This document shows, in pieces, positions 50,934-59,240 of a stretch of 64,000 nucleotides of DNA. Location of the stretch: the NCBI GenBank assembly GCA_966424055.1, contig CBJLMB010000007.1, positions 62,001 to 126,000 of the forward strand, read 5' to 3'. The position numbers and the translations under genes are program-made. Position 1 is the first letter of the stretch, and each line of letters opens with the position of its first letter. The notes under the pieces were generated by a model that was given only the letters and a program-made list of their open reading frames with translations, ran no database searches and was not told the DNA's origin. This DNA is from Deminuibacter sp966424055. GTDB lineage: Bacteria; Bacteroidota; Bacteroidia; Chitinophagales; Chitinophagaceae.

Positions 50934-51314
50934 ATGGCAAGTGATTCAATCAAAACAGTCGTAATAATAGATGATGAAATTGACTGGTGTCTGTTGATGA
51001 AAGCGTACCTGAGCCGGTTTAAATATGCTGTTTTCTGCTTTTATACCCTGCAGGATGCCTTCCCCAGTATTTACGCACTGAAACCAGATATCATTTTTCT
51101 CGATAATAACCTGCCCGATGGTGTGGGCTGGGAGAAAGCTGCCGAGCTGATAGATAAATTACCCGAACTGCAGCTGAACCTGATCAGCGCCTACCGGAAT
51201 ATACTGCCTGCACAATTGTCCAGCAAAGATTCTGTTCGCGTATGGGAAAAACCCGTATCTGTAAAAGACCTTGACGCCTATTTTTACCAGGGCTCAGGTA
51301 AAAACTACCATTAA
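50934..51314 (+). CDS. divergent single-domain response regulator
   Basis: A 126-residue receiver: VVIIDDEIDWCLLMKAYLSR, IIFLDNNLPDGVGWEKAAEL with the phospho-Asp in FLDNN, LNLISAYRN where the usual Thr/Ser lies, and WEKPVSVKDLDAYF with the conserved Lys-Pro. No output domain. The frame is open from 50772, but ATG 50934 (MASDSIKTVVIIDDE) begins the fold. Probably a second partner for the neighbouring kinases. Confidence 0.82.
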   Translation: MASDSIKTVVIIDDEIDWCLLMKAYLSRFKYAVFCFYTLQDAFPSIYALKPDIIFLDNNLPDGVGWEKAAELIDKLPELQLNLISAYRNILPAQLSSKDSVRVWEKPVSVKDLDAYFYQGSGKNYH

Positions 51315-51437
51315 TATACTCCTTCATTCCTGATACCGTACGGCCTCTGCCACTAAGCCTTATCAGTACAGGATCACCGGTTATTGATAATTATCATGAT
51401 CCCACTTAAGTATATTTTAAGAAAAAGACAAACAAAA

Positions 51438-51467
51438 TTTGCATAAACTAAAAAAATTAGTATTTTG
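51438..51467 (+). promoter_or_regulatory. promoter of the XRE/S24 regulator gene
   Basis: TTTG (51438-51441) and TATTTTG (51461-51467) are separated by 19 bases, the expected Bacteroidota -33/-7 arrangement. The ATG follows 18 bases after the -7 box, giving a short leader. This is the best-formed promoter I could find in the window. Confidence 0.65.
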
Positions 51468-51485
51468 CGGCTAAATCAGTTAGCT

Positions 51486-52247
51486 ATGTCATTTGCCGGA
51501 AAAAATCTCCGATACCTGCGTAAGCTTCGCGGATGGACACAGGAAGAATTTGCCAATAAGCTCAAAATAAAAAGATCGCTGGTAGGCGCTTATGAAGAAG
51601 AACGCGCAGAGCCCAGGCTGGAAGTGCTGGAACAGATCTGCAGTATTTTTAAATTAAGCCTGGATGAACTGCTGTTGAAAGACCTTACTTCCGCCAAAGG
51701 GAATGGCCAGACCTCTTATATGGATAAACGCCGGCAACTGAAAATGGCGGTAGAATCGCAGGAGATCCAGTTTGTACCTGTTAAAGCGGCGGCAGGTTAC
51801 CTGGCAGGTTATGCCGATCCTGAATTCATTGATGAACTCAACACGTTTACCCTGCCTATGCTGGCACCCGGTCATTACAGGGCTTTTGAAATACTGGGTG
51901 ATAGTATGCTGCCCACCCCCAGCGGCAGTGTAATAGTAGGGGAGAAAGTTGATGATATTGAAGAAGTGAAAACCAGCAATACTTATATCGTTGTCTCCAA
52001 AAACGAGGGTATTGTTTATAAAAGGATCATGCGCAATAACCGCGCAAAGAACAAGATCACCCTGGTGAGTGATAACCCCATCTATGAACCTTACCAGGTA
52101 GCCACAGAAGATGTGCTGGAAGTATGGAAAGCCCAGATGATCATCACCAAGGCGAATACACAACAGCGCTGGGATGTGAACCAACTGGCGGGTATGGTAA
52201 ATACTTTGCAGGAGCAGGTGAGTAGCCTTAAGAAGAAGATGAATTGA
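51486..52247 (+). CDS. XRE-family regulator with S24 (LexA/CI-like) peptidase domain
   Basis: A 253-residue protein: helix-turn-helix GKNLRYLRKLRGWTQEEFAN through VGAYEEERAEPRLEVLEQI (about 5-60), a linker with AAAG (possible cleavage site in VKAAAGYLAGYADPE), then an S24 domain with GDSM-LP (nucleophile Ser) and GIVYKRI (catalytic Lys). A short C-terminal coiled segment follows. Such regulators can autocleave on DNA damage or other signals. The ATG at 51486 fits the promoter just upstream; TTG 51465 lies inside that promoter and is rejected. Confidence 0.87.
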   Translation: MSFAGKNLRYLRKLRGWTQEEFANKLKIKRSLVGAYEEERAEPRLEVLEQICSIFKLSLDELLLKDLTSAKGNGQTSYMDKRRQLKMAVESQEIQFVPVKAAAGYLAGYADPEFIDELNTFTLPMLAPGHYRAFEILGDSMLPTPSGSVIVGEKVDDIEEVKTSNTYIVVSKNEGIVYKRIMRNNRAKNKITLVSDNPIYEPYQVATEDVLEVWKAQMIITKANTQQRWDVNQLAGMVNTLQEQVSSLKKKMN

Positions 52248-52257
52248 TGGGTGGGGC

Positions 52258-52308
52258 GTCCTGAGCGCAGTCGAAGGACGGTATGCGGTATCGAGCGTAG
52301 TCGAGATA
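52258..52308. repeat. paired GAGCGYAGTCGA hairpin repeat
   Basis: GAGCGCAGTCGA flanked by GTCCT / AGGAC (52258-52279), then GAGCGTAGTCGA flanked by TATC / GATA (52289-52308). The core is kept while the flanking stems differ but remain complementary. This is a familiar kind of short palindromic intergenic repeat in Bacteroidota genomes. It starts 11 bases after a stop codon and could act as an mRNA 3' end structure. Confidence 0.7.
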
Positions 52309-52434
52309 ACGCTGTTTATGGAAAATGCAGCTCCCGTCAACTTTATCCATGCATTGAGTTTCCTGGATACAGGTTATTTCCCCCGGTGAACAACCCACTT
52401 ATGGCTTCTTCAGTGAACAAACAGTACAACAAAG

Positions 52435-52442
52435 TATCTTTG
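52435..52442 (+). promoter_or_regulatory. TATCTTTG, -7 promoter box of thiD
   Basis: Exact TAnnTTTG match, 22 bases before the thiD ATG at 52465. No convincing -33 element at 19-base spacing. No THI-box-like structure was recognised in the short leader. Confidence 0.5.
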
Positions 52443-52464
52443 CTTTCTGTTAATCTGCACCTGA

Positions 52465-53298
52465 ATGAGTAATCCGCCGCTCCGGTATACTTCCATATTA
52501 ACCATCGCAGGTTCAGACAGTGGCGGTGGTGCAGGCATACAGGCCGATATCAAGACCATCTCTGCATTGGGATGTTATGCCACATCAGCTATCACAGCTG
52601 TAACGGTACAAAATACACTCGGTGTCACCGCTATTCATGAAGTACCACCAGGGATAGTGGCTGACCAGGTAAAGGCAGTGCTGGAAGATATCCATCCTGC
52701 CGCTGTTAAAATAGGCATGATCCCTTCGGCCGCTCATGTGCTGGCCATCGCCGGGGTTTTGCAGCAGTATAGTCAACTGCCGGTAGTGCTCGATCCGGTA
52801 ATGATCGCTTCCAGTGGTTACCGGCTTGCAGCAGAACAGGTAACCGGTAGTATGGTGCGCCATTTATTCCCTTTGTCGGCCATTATTACACCCAATATTG
52901 ATGAAGCCGCAGTATTAACAGGTCTTCACATCGAAAATGTACAGCAGATGGAAACTGCGGCCAGGCAGTTGATCCAAACCTCCGGCTGCCGGGCCGTACT
53001 GCTAAAAGGCGGCCATCTGAAGGGGACCGTGATGTACGATCTGCTGCTGGAAAAGAACGGTACACCAGTTATAGTACAGGCTGATTATATTGAAAGCAGT
53101 AATACACATGGTACCGGCTGTACATTAGCTTCTGCTATTGCCGTTTACCTGGCACAGGGCCATGCAATGACAACAGCTGTAACACAGGCTAAAATATATA
53201 CCACACAGGCCATCAATGCCGGCAAAAATGTACAAACAGGTGCCGGTAAAGGCCCCTTGAATCATTTTGCCGATCCTTTACCCCTCATTCCACGCTGA
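52465..53298 (+). CDS. thiD: hydroxymethylpyrimidine/phosphomethylpyrimidine kinase
   Basis: A 277-residue ribokinase-fold kinase: ILTIAGSDSGGGAGIQADIK is the ThiD signature, VQNTLGVTAIHEV and VLDPVMIASSGYRL follow, NIDEAAVLTG, and SSNTHGTGCTLASAIA provides the anion hole and catalytic Cys/Asp region. It phosphorylates the pyrimidine precursor of thiamine. A stand-alone gene here; no other thi gene is visible in the window. Confidence 0.92.
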   Translation: MSNPPLRYTSILTIAGSDSGGGAGIQADIKTISALGCYATSAITAVTVQNTLGVTAIHEVPPGIVADQVKAVLEDIHPAAVKIGMIPSAAHVLAIAGVLQQYSQLPVVLDPVMIASSGYRLAAEQVTGSMVRHLFPLSAIITPNIDEAAVLTGLHIENVQQMETAARQLIQTSGCRAVLLKGGHLKGTVMYDLLLEKNGTPVIVQADYIESSNTHGTGCTLASAIAVYLAQGHAMTTAVTQAKIYTTQAINAGKNVQTGAGKGPLNHFADPLPLIPR

Positions 53299-53346
53299 TG
53301 CCCGATGCATTGTGCAGAGGGAGCTTATTCATCCGCAAACGAACCC

Positions 53347-53455
53347 AGGTTGCCTGTTAATCAGCAGCGTTTATTAACTGCAAGCCCCGAGGCAGAAAAT
53401 TCTTTTTTCCGCGTATTCCGCGAGACATGAATTCTTAGCAGCTCACCACTATTAA
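53347..53455. repeat. single inverted relative of the 112-bp repeat
   Basis: Read on the minus strand this interval contains GGTGAGCTGC, then CTCGCGGAATACGCGGAAA, then GAATTTTCTGCC and GGCTTGCAGTTAATAA, in the same order as the units at 39808-40131. It is one diverged copy in opposite orientation between thiD and the deacetylase-family gene. CCCAGGTTGCC next to it recalls the CCCAAGTTGC words at the other site. Confidence 0.8.
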
Positions 53456-53492
53456 CTTACTGCTTTTAACTTTGGAAGGGAAACAGCCATGA

Positions 53493-54395
53493 CTATTCGT
53501 ATAACTCCAGGGCTGTTTTAAAAGTATTGCAATGGGCCGTAACAATGGTCCTGATATCCGGTGAATAGCCGCCCCCCATCGCTACAGTTACAGGTATGCC
53601 ACGCTGTTGTAACTGACTGAATACATAATGATCTCTTTGGCGGCAGCCTTCTATACTTACATGAAGCTTCCCGAATTTATCGGTACTGAGTATATCCACC
53701 CCAGACAGGAAGAAAGCAAAATCAGGTTGTATTTCCTGCAGCAGCCCCGGCAGTGTTTTATGGAGCATGGCCAGGTATGTTGCGGTATCCGTACCATCAT
53801 CCAGCGGAATATCAAGATCTGATTTTTCTTTATGAAAGGGATAATTATGTGCACCATGCATGCTAAAGGTGAATACCCGCGGCTCCTGTTCAAATAGTTT
53901 AGCCGTGCCATTGCCCTGGTGAACATCCAGGTCGATGATGATGATTTTTGTGGCGTCGCCTTTATGCAGCAGGTAATTCGCGGCTACAGCCATATCATTT
54001 AATAAACAAAAGCCTTCGCCCCTGTTTGCAAAAGCATGGTGTGTGCCGCCAGCAATATTCAGTGACACGCCCTGGCGCATGGCATGATAACAGCAATCAA
54101 TGGTGCCTTGTGTAATAACCAGCTCCCGTTGGGTTAGCCGTGGCGATTGCTGAAAGCCGATCTTTCTTTGTTCAGATGCTGATAATGTTTGCTGTACCAG
54201 TTTTTGAAAATAAGCAGCATCATGTGTTAGCAGCACTGTTGCTTCCGGGCAGGGTGCCGGGGCAAACAATTGGCTTGCTTTGATAACACCCTCATGCAAT
54301 AACTGCCCGGGGATCAGTTCGTATTTCAGCATGGGAAACCGGTGCCCCTCCGGGAGTGGGTGTATATAAATGGGATCGAATGCTATCTGGATCAT
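53493..54395 (-). CDS. histone-deacetylase-family (acetoin-utilisation-like) hydrolase
   Basis: A 300-residue zinc hydrolase: GGTHHAFANRGEGFCLLND with the His pair, IIDLDVHQGNGTAKLF with the Asp/His zinc ligands, SMHGAHNYPF, LSGVDIL for the third ligand and MGGGYSP near the end. Bacterial members deacetylate small molecules or polyamines. The next gene downstream on this strand is beyond the repeat at 53.4 kb, so it stands as the last gene after pdeM. Substrate unknown. Confidence 0.87.
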   Translation of the reverse strand: MIQIAFDPIYIHPLPEGHRFPMLKYELIPGQLLHEGVIKASQLFAPAPCPEATVLLTHDAAYFQKLVQQTLSASEQRKIGFQQSPRLTQRELVITQGTIDCCYHAMRQGVSLNIAGGTHHAFANRGEGFCLLNDMAVAANYLLHKGDATKIIIIDLDVHQGNGTAKLFEQEPRVFTFSMHGAHNYPFHKEKSDLDIPLDDGTDTATYLAMLHKTLPGLLQEIQPDFAFFLSGVDILSTDKFGKLHVSIEGCRQRDHYVFSQLQQRGIPVTVAMGGGYSPDIRTIVTAHCNTFKTALELYE

Positions 54396-54421
54396 ACCGG
54401 GAAGCTTTGTTCATACGCCGG

Positions 54422-55075
54422 CTAAACTGCAATGACCGACTGATTAACAATGGCAAACATGCGCTCTCTGCCCGAAGGCTTGATACAGGCCAGGCCGGTA
54501 AAATGGCTGAATGCCGGTAAAATGGCAAACTGTTCACCAAAATAATAGCAGGGAAAACGAAGAGTTTGTTTGCCCATGCCTTCAATCCGCACGCCGGGGT
54601 GCAGATGGCCGGAAAAAATATACTGCGCTGTATTGGCAGAGGCATCAGGCAGGTCATGCACAAAGCCAAATGCACCAATAGTATGCTGTTCAGGAAAAAC
54701 GGTGATACCTGCCTGCCGGTACCAGCTGGCATCGAGTATATCGTGATTGCCTTTTACCAGGTTAAACTGCACCTGTGAAAAATCCTGGCGCCAGCGCAGA
54801 AACCAGTCCATCTCTTTGTTTGAATCACTATGAAATAAATCACCCACAATGATCAACTGAACAGGGCGGTGATATTGAAGGGCAGCCACCAGCCGCTGCA
54901 GGTCTTCTTTATACACCGATTGCGGTACAGGAATGCCTGCTTTCCTGAAATGTCCTGTTTTACCAAAATGCAGGTCCGAAACAATAATGGCCTGCTCTTC
55001 TTCCCAATAAATATACCTGCCGGCAGAAAGCCAGAAGGTATGATTGTGGATAGTATGACGAATTTGCGGCGACAT
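54422..55075 (-). CDS. pdeM: ligase-associated DNA damage response metallophosphoesterase PdeM
   Basis: A 217-residue phosphoesterase: AIIVSDLHFGKTGHFRKAGI with the Asp/His metal motif, IIVGDLFHSDSNKEMDWF, FNLVKGNHDIL, and FSGHLHPGVRI. In many bacteria it is coded with a DEXH helicase, an ATP-dependent ligase and an exonuclease, exactly the set found upstream here on the same strand. Its substrate is not established. It lies 105 bases after the helicase stop. Confidence 0.9.
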   Translation of the reverse strand: MSPQIRHTIHNHTFWLSAGRYIYWEEEQAIIVSDLHFGKTGHFRKAGIPVPQSVYKEDLQRLVAALQYHRPVQLIIVGDLFHSDSNKEMDWFLRWRQDFSQVQFNLVKGNHDILDASWYRQAGITVFPEQHTIGAFGFVHDLPDASANTAQYIFSGHLHPGVRIEGMGKQTLRFPCYYFGEQFAILPAFSHFTGLACIKPSGRERMFAIVNQSVIAV

Positions 55076-55180
55076 GATAGAAGAGGCAAAGATAACGCAC
55101 GATATTATGCGGGCAAGGAACAGGTGAACGATTAGATAACAATATTCAGTGCTGCCTGCAGGCGCAAGAGAACACTGCTG

Positions 55181-57682
55181 CTACTGCCTGTTCTCCAGCT
55201 GTTGCTGCATCCGCCGTACCCTGTCTTCCAGTTGCTCGGAAGAGAGGTTTTCGCGCAGGCTGTCTACTTTAATCGGGAAGCAGAATGGTGTGAGCTGCTG
55301 TGGAAAGGTGATCACTATTTTACCTTCCTGTATGCGGCGCAGTGTATTGCGCAAACGTACTTCTTCCATCTGCTGATCAAGCACTTCCTGGTAGGCCTGC
55401 CTGAGCAAAATGTTTTTCGGATCGTATTCGGCAAATACTTTAAACAGCAGGGACGCAGAGGACTGTAGGTGTCTTGCTTTTTTATGCTCGCCGGGATAGC
55501 CCTGGAAGATCAAACCGCCGATCACGGCGATATCCCTGAACTTGCGTTTGGCCATTTCTGCTGCATTCACACTTTTCTGGATATCTGCCAGCAGGTTATC
55601 TGCCGTGAACAACTCACTGGCATTACTGTCGTCCAGTGGTATCGGCTGATCGCTCAGCAGTTCAAAGCCGTAATCGTTCATCGCGATGGAAAATGTGATA
55701 GGGGTGATGCGGCTCAGCCGCCAGGCCAGTAGTGCCGCCATGGCTTCATGTACCAGCCGCCCTTCAAAAGGATAAACAAAAAGATGGTAGCCGTCTTTGG
55801 TCTCGATCTGCTCTATCAGCAGTTCATCGGATTGCGGGATATGTGAAAGCGTTTCCTGGAGGGTAAACAGGGAATTGAGTGCCGACAGCTCTTTTTCTTT
55901 CGCTTTTTTAGTAAGCGCATGATTAAAGGTTTGCCGCAACATCTGCCCAAGATTGGCAGATAACGGCATACGGCCGCCCATCCAGCTGGGCACGATCGCT
56001 TTTTTTGCATTGGATTTCCGTACCAGCACCGTCATATCTTTGATCGCAACCAATTCAAGTGTTCTGCCTGCCAGTGTAAATGTATCGCCGGGCTCCAGGC
56101 GGCTGATGAACCATTCTTCTATCAACCCCACATAACCACCCGACATAAATTTCACTTTCAGCATGGCATCGCTTACAATGGTACCGATGTGCAGGCGGTG
56201 ACGCATGGCTATACGGCGGTTACGGGTATGATAAATACCAGCCGCCACTTCTACTTTTTTGTATTCATCATATTCTTTCAGTGCATTACCACCGCTGGTA
56301 ATATGATGTAATACTTCCTGCCATTCTGCTTCTGTGATCTCTGCAAAGCAATAGGTCGATTTTATTTCATTGAACAAAGCCGGTTCCCTGAAACCCTCGC
56401 CAATAGCCAGTGTGCAGAGGTATTGTACCAGCACATCGAAGCATAGCAGCATCGGGTCGCGGCTTTCAATAAGTTGTTCTTTGATGGCCTGTTTCAGCGC
56501 CGCAGCTTCCACCAGCTCAAGTGAATGGGTGGGTAGAAAATAGATGGTACTTGTTTCATCGGGCTGGTGACCGCTTCTGCCGGCACGCTGTAAAAAGCGT
56601 GCTACACCTTTGGGCGATCCTACCTGGATAACTGTATCCACTGGTCTGAAATCAACACCCAGGTCAAGACTGGCCGTACACACAACCGCTTTTAGTTTTT
56701 GGGTGTGAAGTGCTTCTTCCACCCATATGCGCAATGCCTGTTCAATACTGCCATGATGCAGGGCTATGGCGCCTGCCAGCTGTGGCGCGATATTGAGCAA
56801 TTTTTGATACCACATTTCGCTCATGCCGCGGGTATTGATAAACACCAGCGTGGTATTGTTCTGCTCAATGATCGAAACCACTTTTTCTGCCAGCTTGATA
56901 CCGAGATGCCCTGCCCAGGGATATTTTTCTATTTCATCGGGAAGGATGGATTTGATGCGTATTTTTTTGTCCAGCTTGGCCCTGATGATCACACCCTGTC
57001 GCCGCAGCGGTGCCAGCAATACATCACGCGCCTGCTCAAGATTGCCAATGGTGGCGGAGATGCCCCATACAGCGGGCTGTGCCATTGAAACACCCTGCTG
57101 TTCTGTTTCTATCAGCGATTGCCGGATGTTGACCAGCCGTGAAACTGCCAGCTCAACCTGTACCCCCCTTTTGCTGCCCAGCAGTTCGTGCCATTCGTCT
57201 ACCGCAATGGTTTTTACGGTACCTAATGTGGTGGGATAATTTTTCTGCGCCAGCATCAGGTGAAGACTTTCGGGTGTAATGATCAGTACTTCGGGCATAT
57301 TGCGCTGCTGCTTCTGTCGTTCACTCATTTCTGTGTCGCCATTGCGTATGCCTACTTTCCATCGCATGCCCAGTTCGCTGATCACTTCTTCCATAGCTCT
57401 GCCAATATCTTTGGCCAGTGCCCGCAGCGGTGTGATCCACAATAACTGTAACCCGTTCCTGGATTGGGTGGTATATTTTTCCGGGTGCTCATTAATAAAG
57501 CTGATAAGTGCGCCGAGAAATACCGAAAAGGTTTTTCCATAACCGGTAGGTGCATTCACCAACCCGCTTTCTCCGTCAAGTATATGCTGCCATGTTTCTT
57601 CCTGGAATGCAAATGGCTTGAACCCCTTGCCTGAAAGCCAGTTTTGTATTACATGGTACCCTGTTGTTTGTTGTAGTAACAA
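55181..57682 (-). CDS. ligase-associated DEXH-box (Lhr-like) helicase
   Basis: An 833-residue helicase: FQEETWQHILDGESGLVNAP-type Q region and NAPTGYGKTFSVFLG (Walker A), VDEWHELLG (DEVH-like box), WGISATIGNLEQA, and HHGSIEQALRIWVEE with ASLDLGVDFRPVDTVIQVGS and QRAGRSGHQ (motif VI), followed by the Lhr-type C-terminal winged-helix and beta-barrel part. Probably a 3'-5' repair helicase working with the ligase and nuclease of this operon. No ATG is available near the start and a stop codon lies six codons upstream, so TTG 57682 is the likely initiator. Confidence 0.9.
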   Translation of the reverse strand: MLLQQTTGYHVIQNWLSGKGFKPFAFQEETWQHILDGESGLVNAPTGYGKTFSVFLGALISFINEHPEKYTTQSRNGLQLLWITPLRALAKDIGRAMEEVISELGMRWKVGIRNGDTEMSERQKQQRNMPEVLIITPESLHLMLAQKNYPTTLGTVKTIAVDEWHELLGSKRGVQVELAVSRLVNIRQSLIETEQQGVSMAQPAVWGISATIGNLEQARDVLLAPLRRQGVIIRAKLDKKIRIKSILPDEIEKYPWAGHLGIKLAEKVVSIIEQNNTTLVFINTRGMSEMWYQKLLNIAPQLAGAIALHHGSIEQALRIWVEEALHTQKLKAVVCTASLDLGVDFRPVDTVIQVGSPKGVARFLQRAGRSGHQPDETSTIYFLPTHSLELVEAAALKQAIKEQLIESRDPMLLCFDVLVQYLCTLAIGEGFREPALFNEIKSTYCFAEITEAEWQEVLHHITSGGNALKEYDEYKKVEVAAGIYHTRNRRIAMRHRLHIGTIVSDAMLKVKFMSGGYVGLIEEWFISRLEPGDTFTLAGRTLELVAIKDMTVLVRKSNAKKAIVPSWMGGRMPLSANLGQMLRQTFNHALTKKAKEKELSALNSLFTLQETLSHIPQSDELLIEQIETKDGYHLFVYPFEGRLVHEAMAALLAWRLSRITPITFSIAMNDYGFELLSDQPIPLDDSNASELFTADNLLADIQKSVNAAEMAKRKFRDIAVIGGLIFQGYPGEHKKARHLQSSASLLFKVFAEYDPKNILLRQAYQEVLDQQMEEVRLRNTLRRIQEGKIVITFPQQLTPFCFPIKVDSLRENLSSEQLEDRVRRMQQQLENRQ

Positions 57683-57741
57683 GTTGAATAGCCCTTTTTA
57701 ATGCTTGTTTACCGTGAAGTACTGGGTAAAACAGCATACTG

Positions 57742-59133
57742 TTATAATGTTTTTAAATATTCTATCAGCGCAGTGCGTTCCTGGTTGCTGAGTTTATCGC
57801 CGAAATAATGCCCGCCATTACCATAACCCGGCAGCGTGGTGTTGTATACTTTTCTGCCCCCTGGTTTAGCGCAGCTTTCATATTGCCAGCCCAGTTTATT
57901 GTAATCGTACCTGGGGTGTTTAAAATCCCGTTTCCAGTATTGGGGCCGCAGCCTGCTGTTGAGCACAGCTTCCAGCGTTGGCACTGAACCATTGTGCAGG
58001 TAAGGCGCCGTGATCCATACGCCATCCAGTGGCGGTGCAATATAGCCATTAAACGGTTCCAGCCTGGCCGGGTGATCGGTGGTGGCATACCAGCTTTTAT
58101 TGAACCAGTCAATAAACTGCGGGTTCTGGTAATTGCTTTTAAACAGCATTGAATCGGTTTTGATGATCGGCTCCGGCACCAGCAGGTTGGGATAATGACC
58201 ATTTTCTCCATAGGTGCCATGGCATTTGCTGCAATTTTTCAAAAAAACAGCCTGTCCTTCTGCTGCCATGCTTGTGTTCACAGGCAATGGATAACGCGGT
58301 GGCTGAATGGATTGTATATAAGCCAGCACATCGGTAAAATGCAGGGATACTTCCCTGGCCTCTGCCGAATCGGCAACCGTGAGCAGGTTGCTCAGCATTA
58401 GAAATTTACTGAAATCGCCGCGCCCGAACCCATTATAGAACATGGCATTTTTCTTCTTCAGCAACCACCAGGCAGGCACATCTGTAGGGATCACTTCATC
58501 CGGTACCTGCAATCTTGCAGAATCGCTCCAACGCAGGCTTTGCGGATCCCGGTGGGCCACCAGTAATATAGCCAGCCTGTCCGCCGCATTCACACCTCTT
58601 ACTTCGGTGCGGAGAAAAGGGTAGATCGTAAGAAAGGAGCGGATAAATGCTTTTGCTGCAGCATACTGTTTTGGCGATATGGTGCGCATCACCTGCCGGG
58701 TAACCTGGCTGGCAGGGTTTTCGTTGCGTGCGATGGTGGTGAAATCGATATCTGTATTGCCGAGGCCTACATAGAGACTATCATTGAATACCTGCGCATG
58801 GCATTGCAGGCAATTGGGCGTAACAATGGGAACGCCATTGGGTGCTTTGATGAGGTTGAAATTATAGGGTATCAAGGCCGCCCTGCCTTCGCGTTTCAGG
58901 TAATTGTGTCTGTCTTTGCCATTCAGTAATAAAAAATATCCCACACCGATCCCGCTTCGCAGGTAATTGCCATTGACCAGGTAATCAAAACCTTTGGCGG
59001 CATCGCCACTTTGCTGGGTACTGGGTGGAACAAACTCCGGCTCGCCTGTATGGCCGCCGGTAAAACTGCGCATCCACCCGGCATAGGTAAAACAGGTGAC
59101 CAGTAATAACAGAAATATGCCTGTCTTCTTCAT
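57742..59133 (-). CDS. di-haem c-type cytochrome embedded in a DNA repair operon
   Basis: A 463-residue secreted protein with a signal peptide (KKTGIFLLLLVTCFTYAGW) and two haem-binding motifs, CLQCH near 114 and CSKCH near 300. APPLDGVWITAPYLHNGS with Tyr/His near the C-terminus is common in di-haem oxidase or peroxidase-like cytochromes. It should act in the periplasm as an electron-transfer or oxidase protein. It lies between the helicase and ligase genes on the same strand (59 and 107 bases), although its role looks unrelated, which is unusual. Confidence 0.8.
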   Translation of the reverse strand: MKKTGIFLLLLVTCFTYAGWMRSFTGGHTGEPEFVPPSTQQSGDAAKGFDYLVNGNYLRSGIGVGYFLLLNGKDRHNYLKREGRAALIPYNFNLIKAPNGVPIVTPNCLQCHAQVFNDSLYVGLGNTDIDFTTIARNENPASQVTRQVMRTISPKQYAAAKAFIRSFLTIYPFLRTEVRGVNAADRLAILLVAHRDPQSLRWSDSARLQVPDEVIPTDVPAWWLLKKKNAMFYNGFGRGDFSKFLMLSNLLTVADSAEAREVSLHFTDVLAYIQSIQPPRYPLPVNTSMAAEGQAVFLKNCSKCHGTYGENGHYPNLLVPEPIIKTDSMLFKSNYQNPQFIDWFNKSWYATTDHPARLEPFNGYIAPPLDGVWITAPYLHNGSVPTLEAVLNSRLRPQYWKRDFKHPRYDYNKLGWQYESCAKPGGRKVYNTTLPGYGNGGHYFGDKLSNQERTALIEYLKTL

Positions 59134-59240
59134 AGCGCTTACATTAACGGTTCAAGGCATCCTGGCATGTAAGTTAGGCTGCAAATTTCAAATAGCAAAC
59201 TCTGAAAAAGCGGCGGTATCAGTAAGGCTTACAATGGTAA

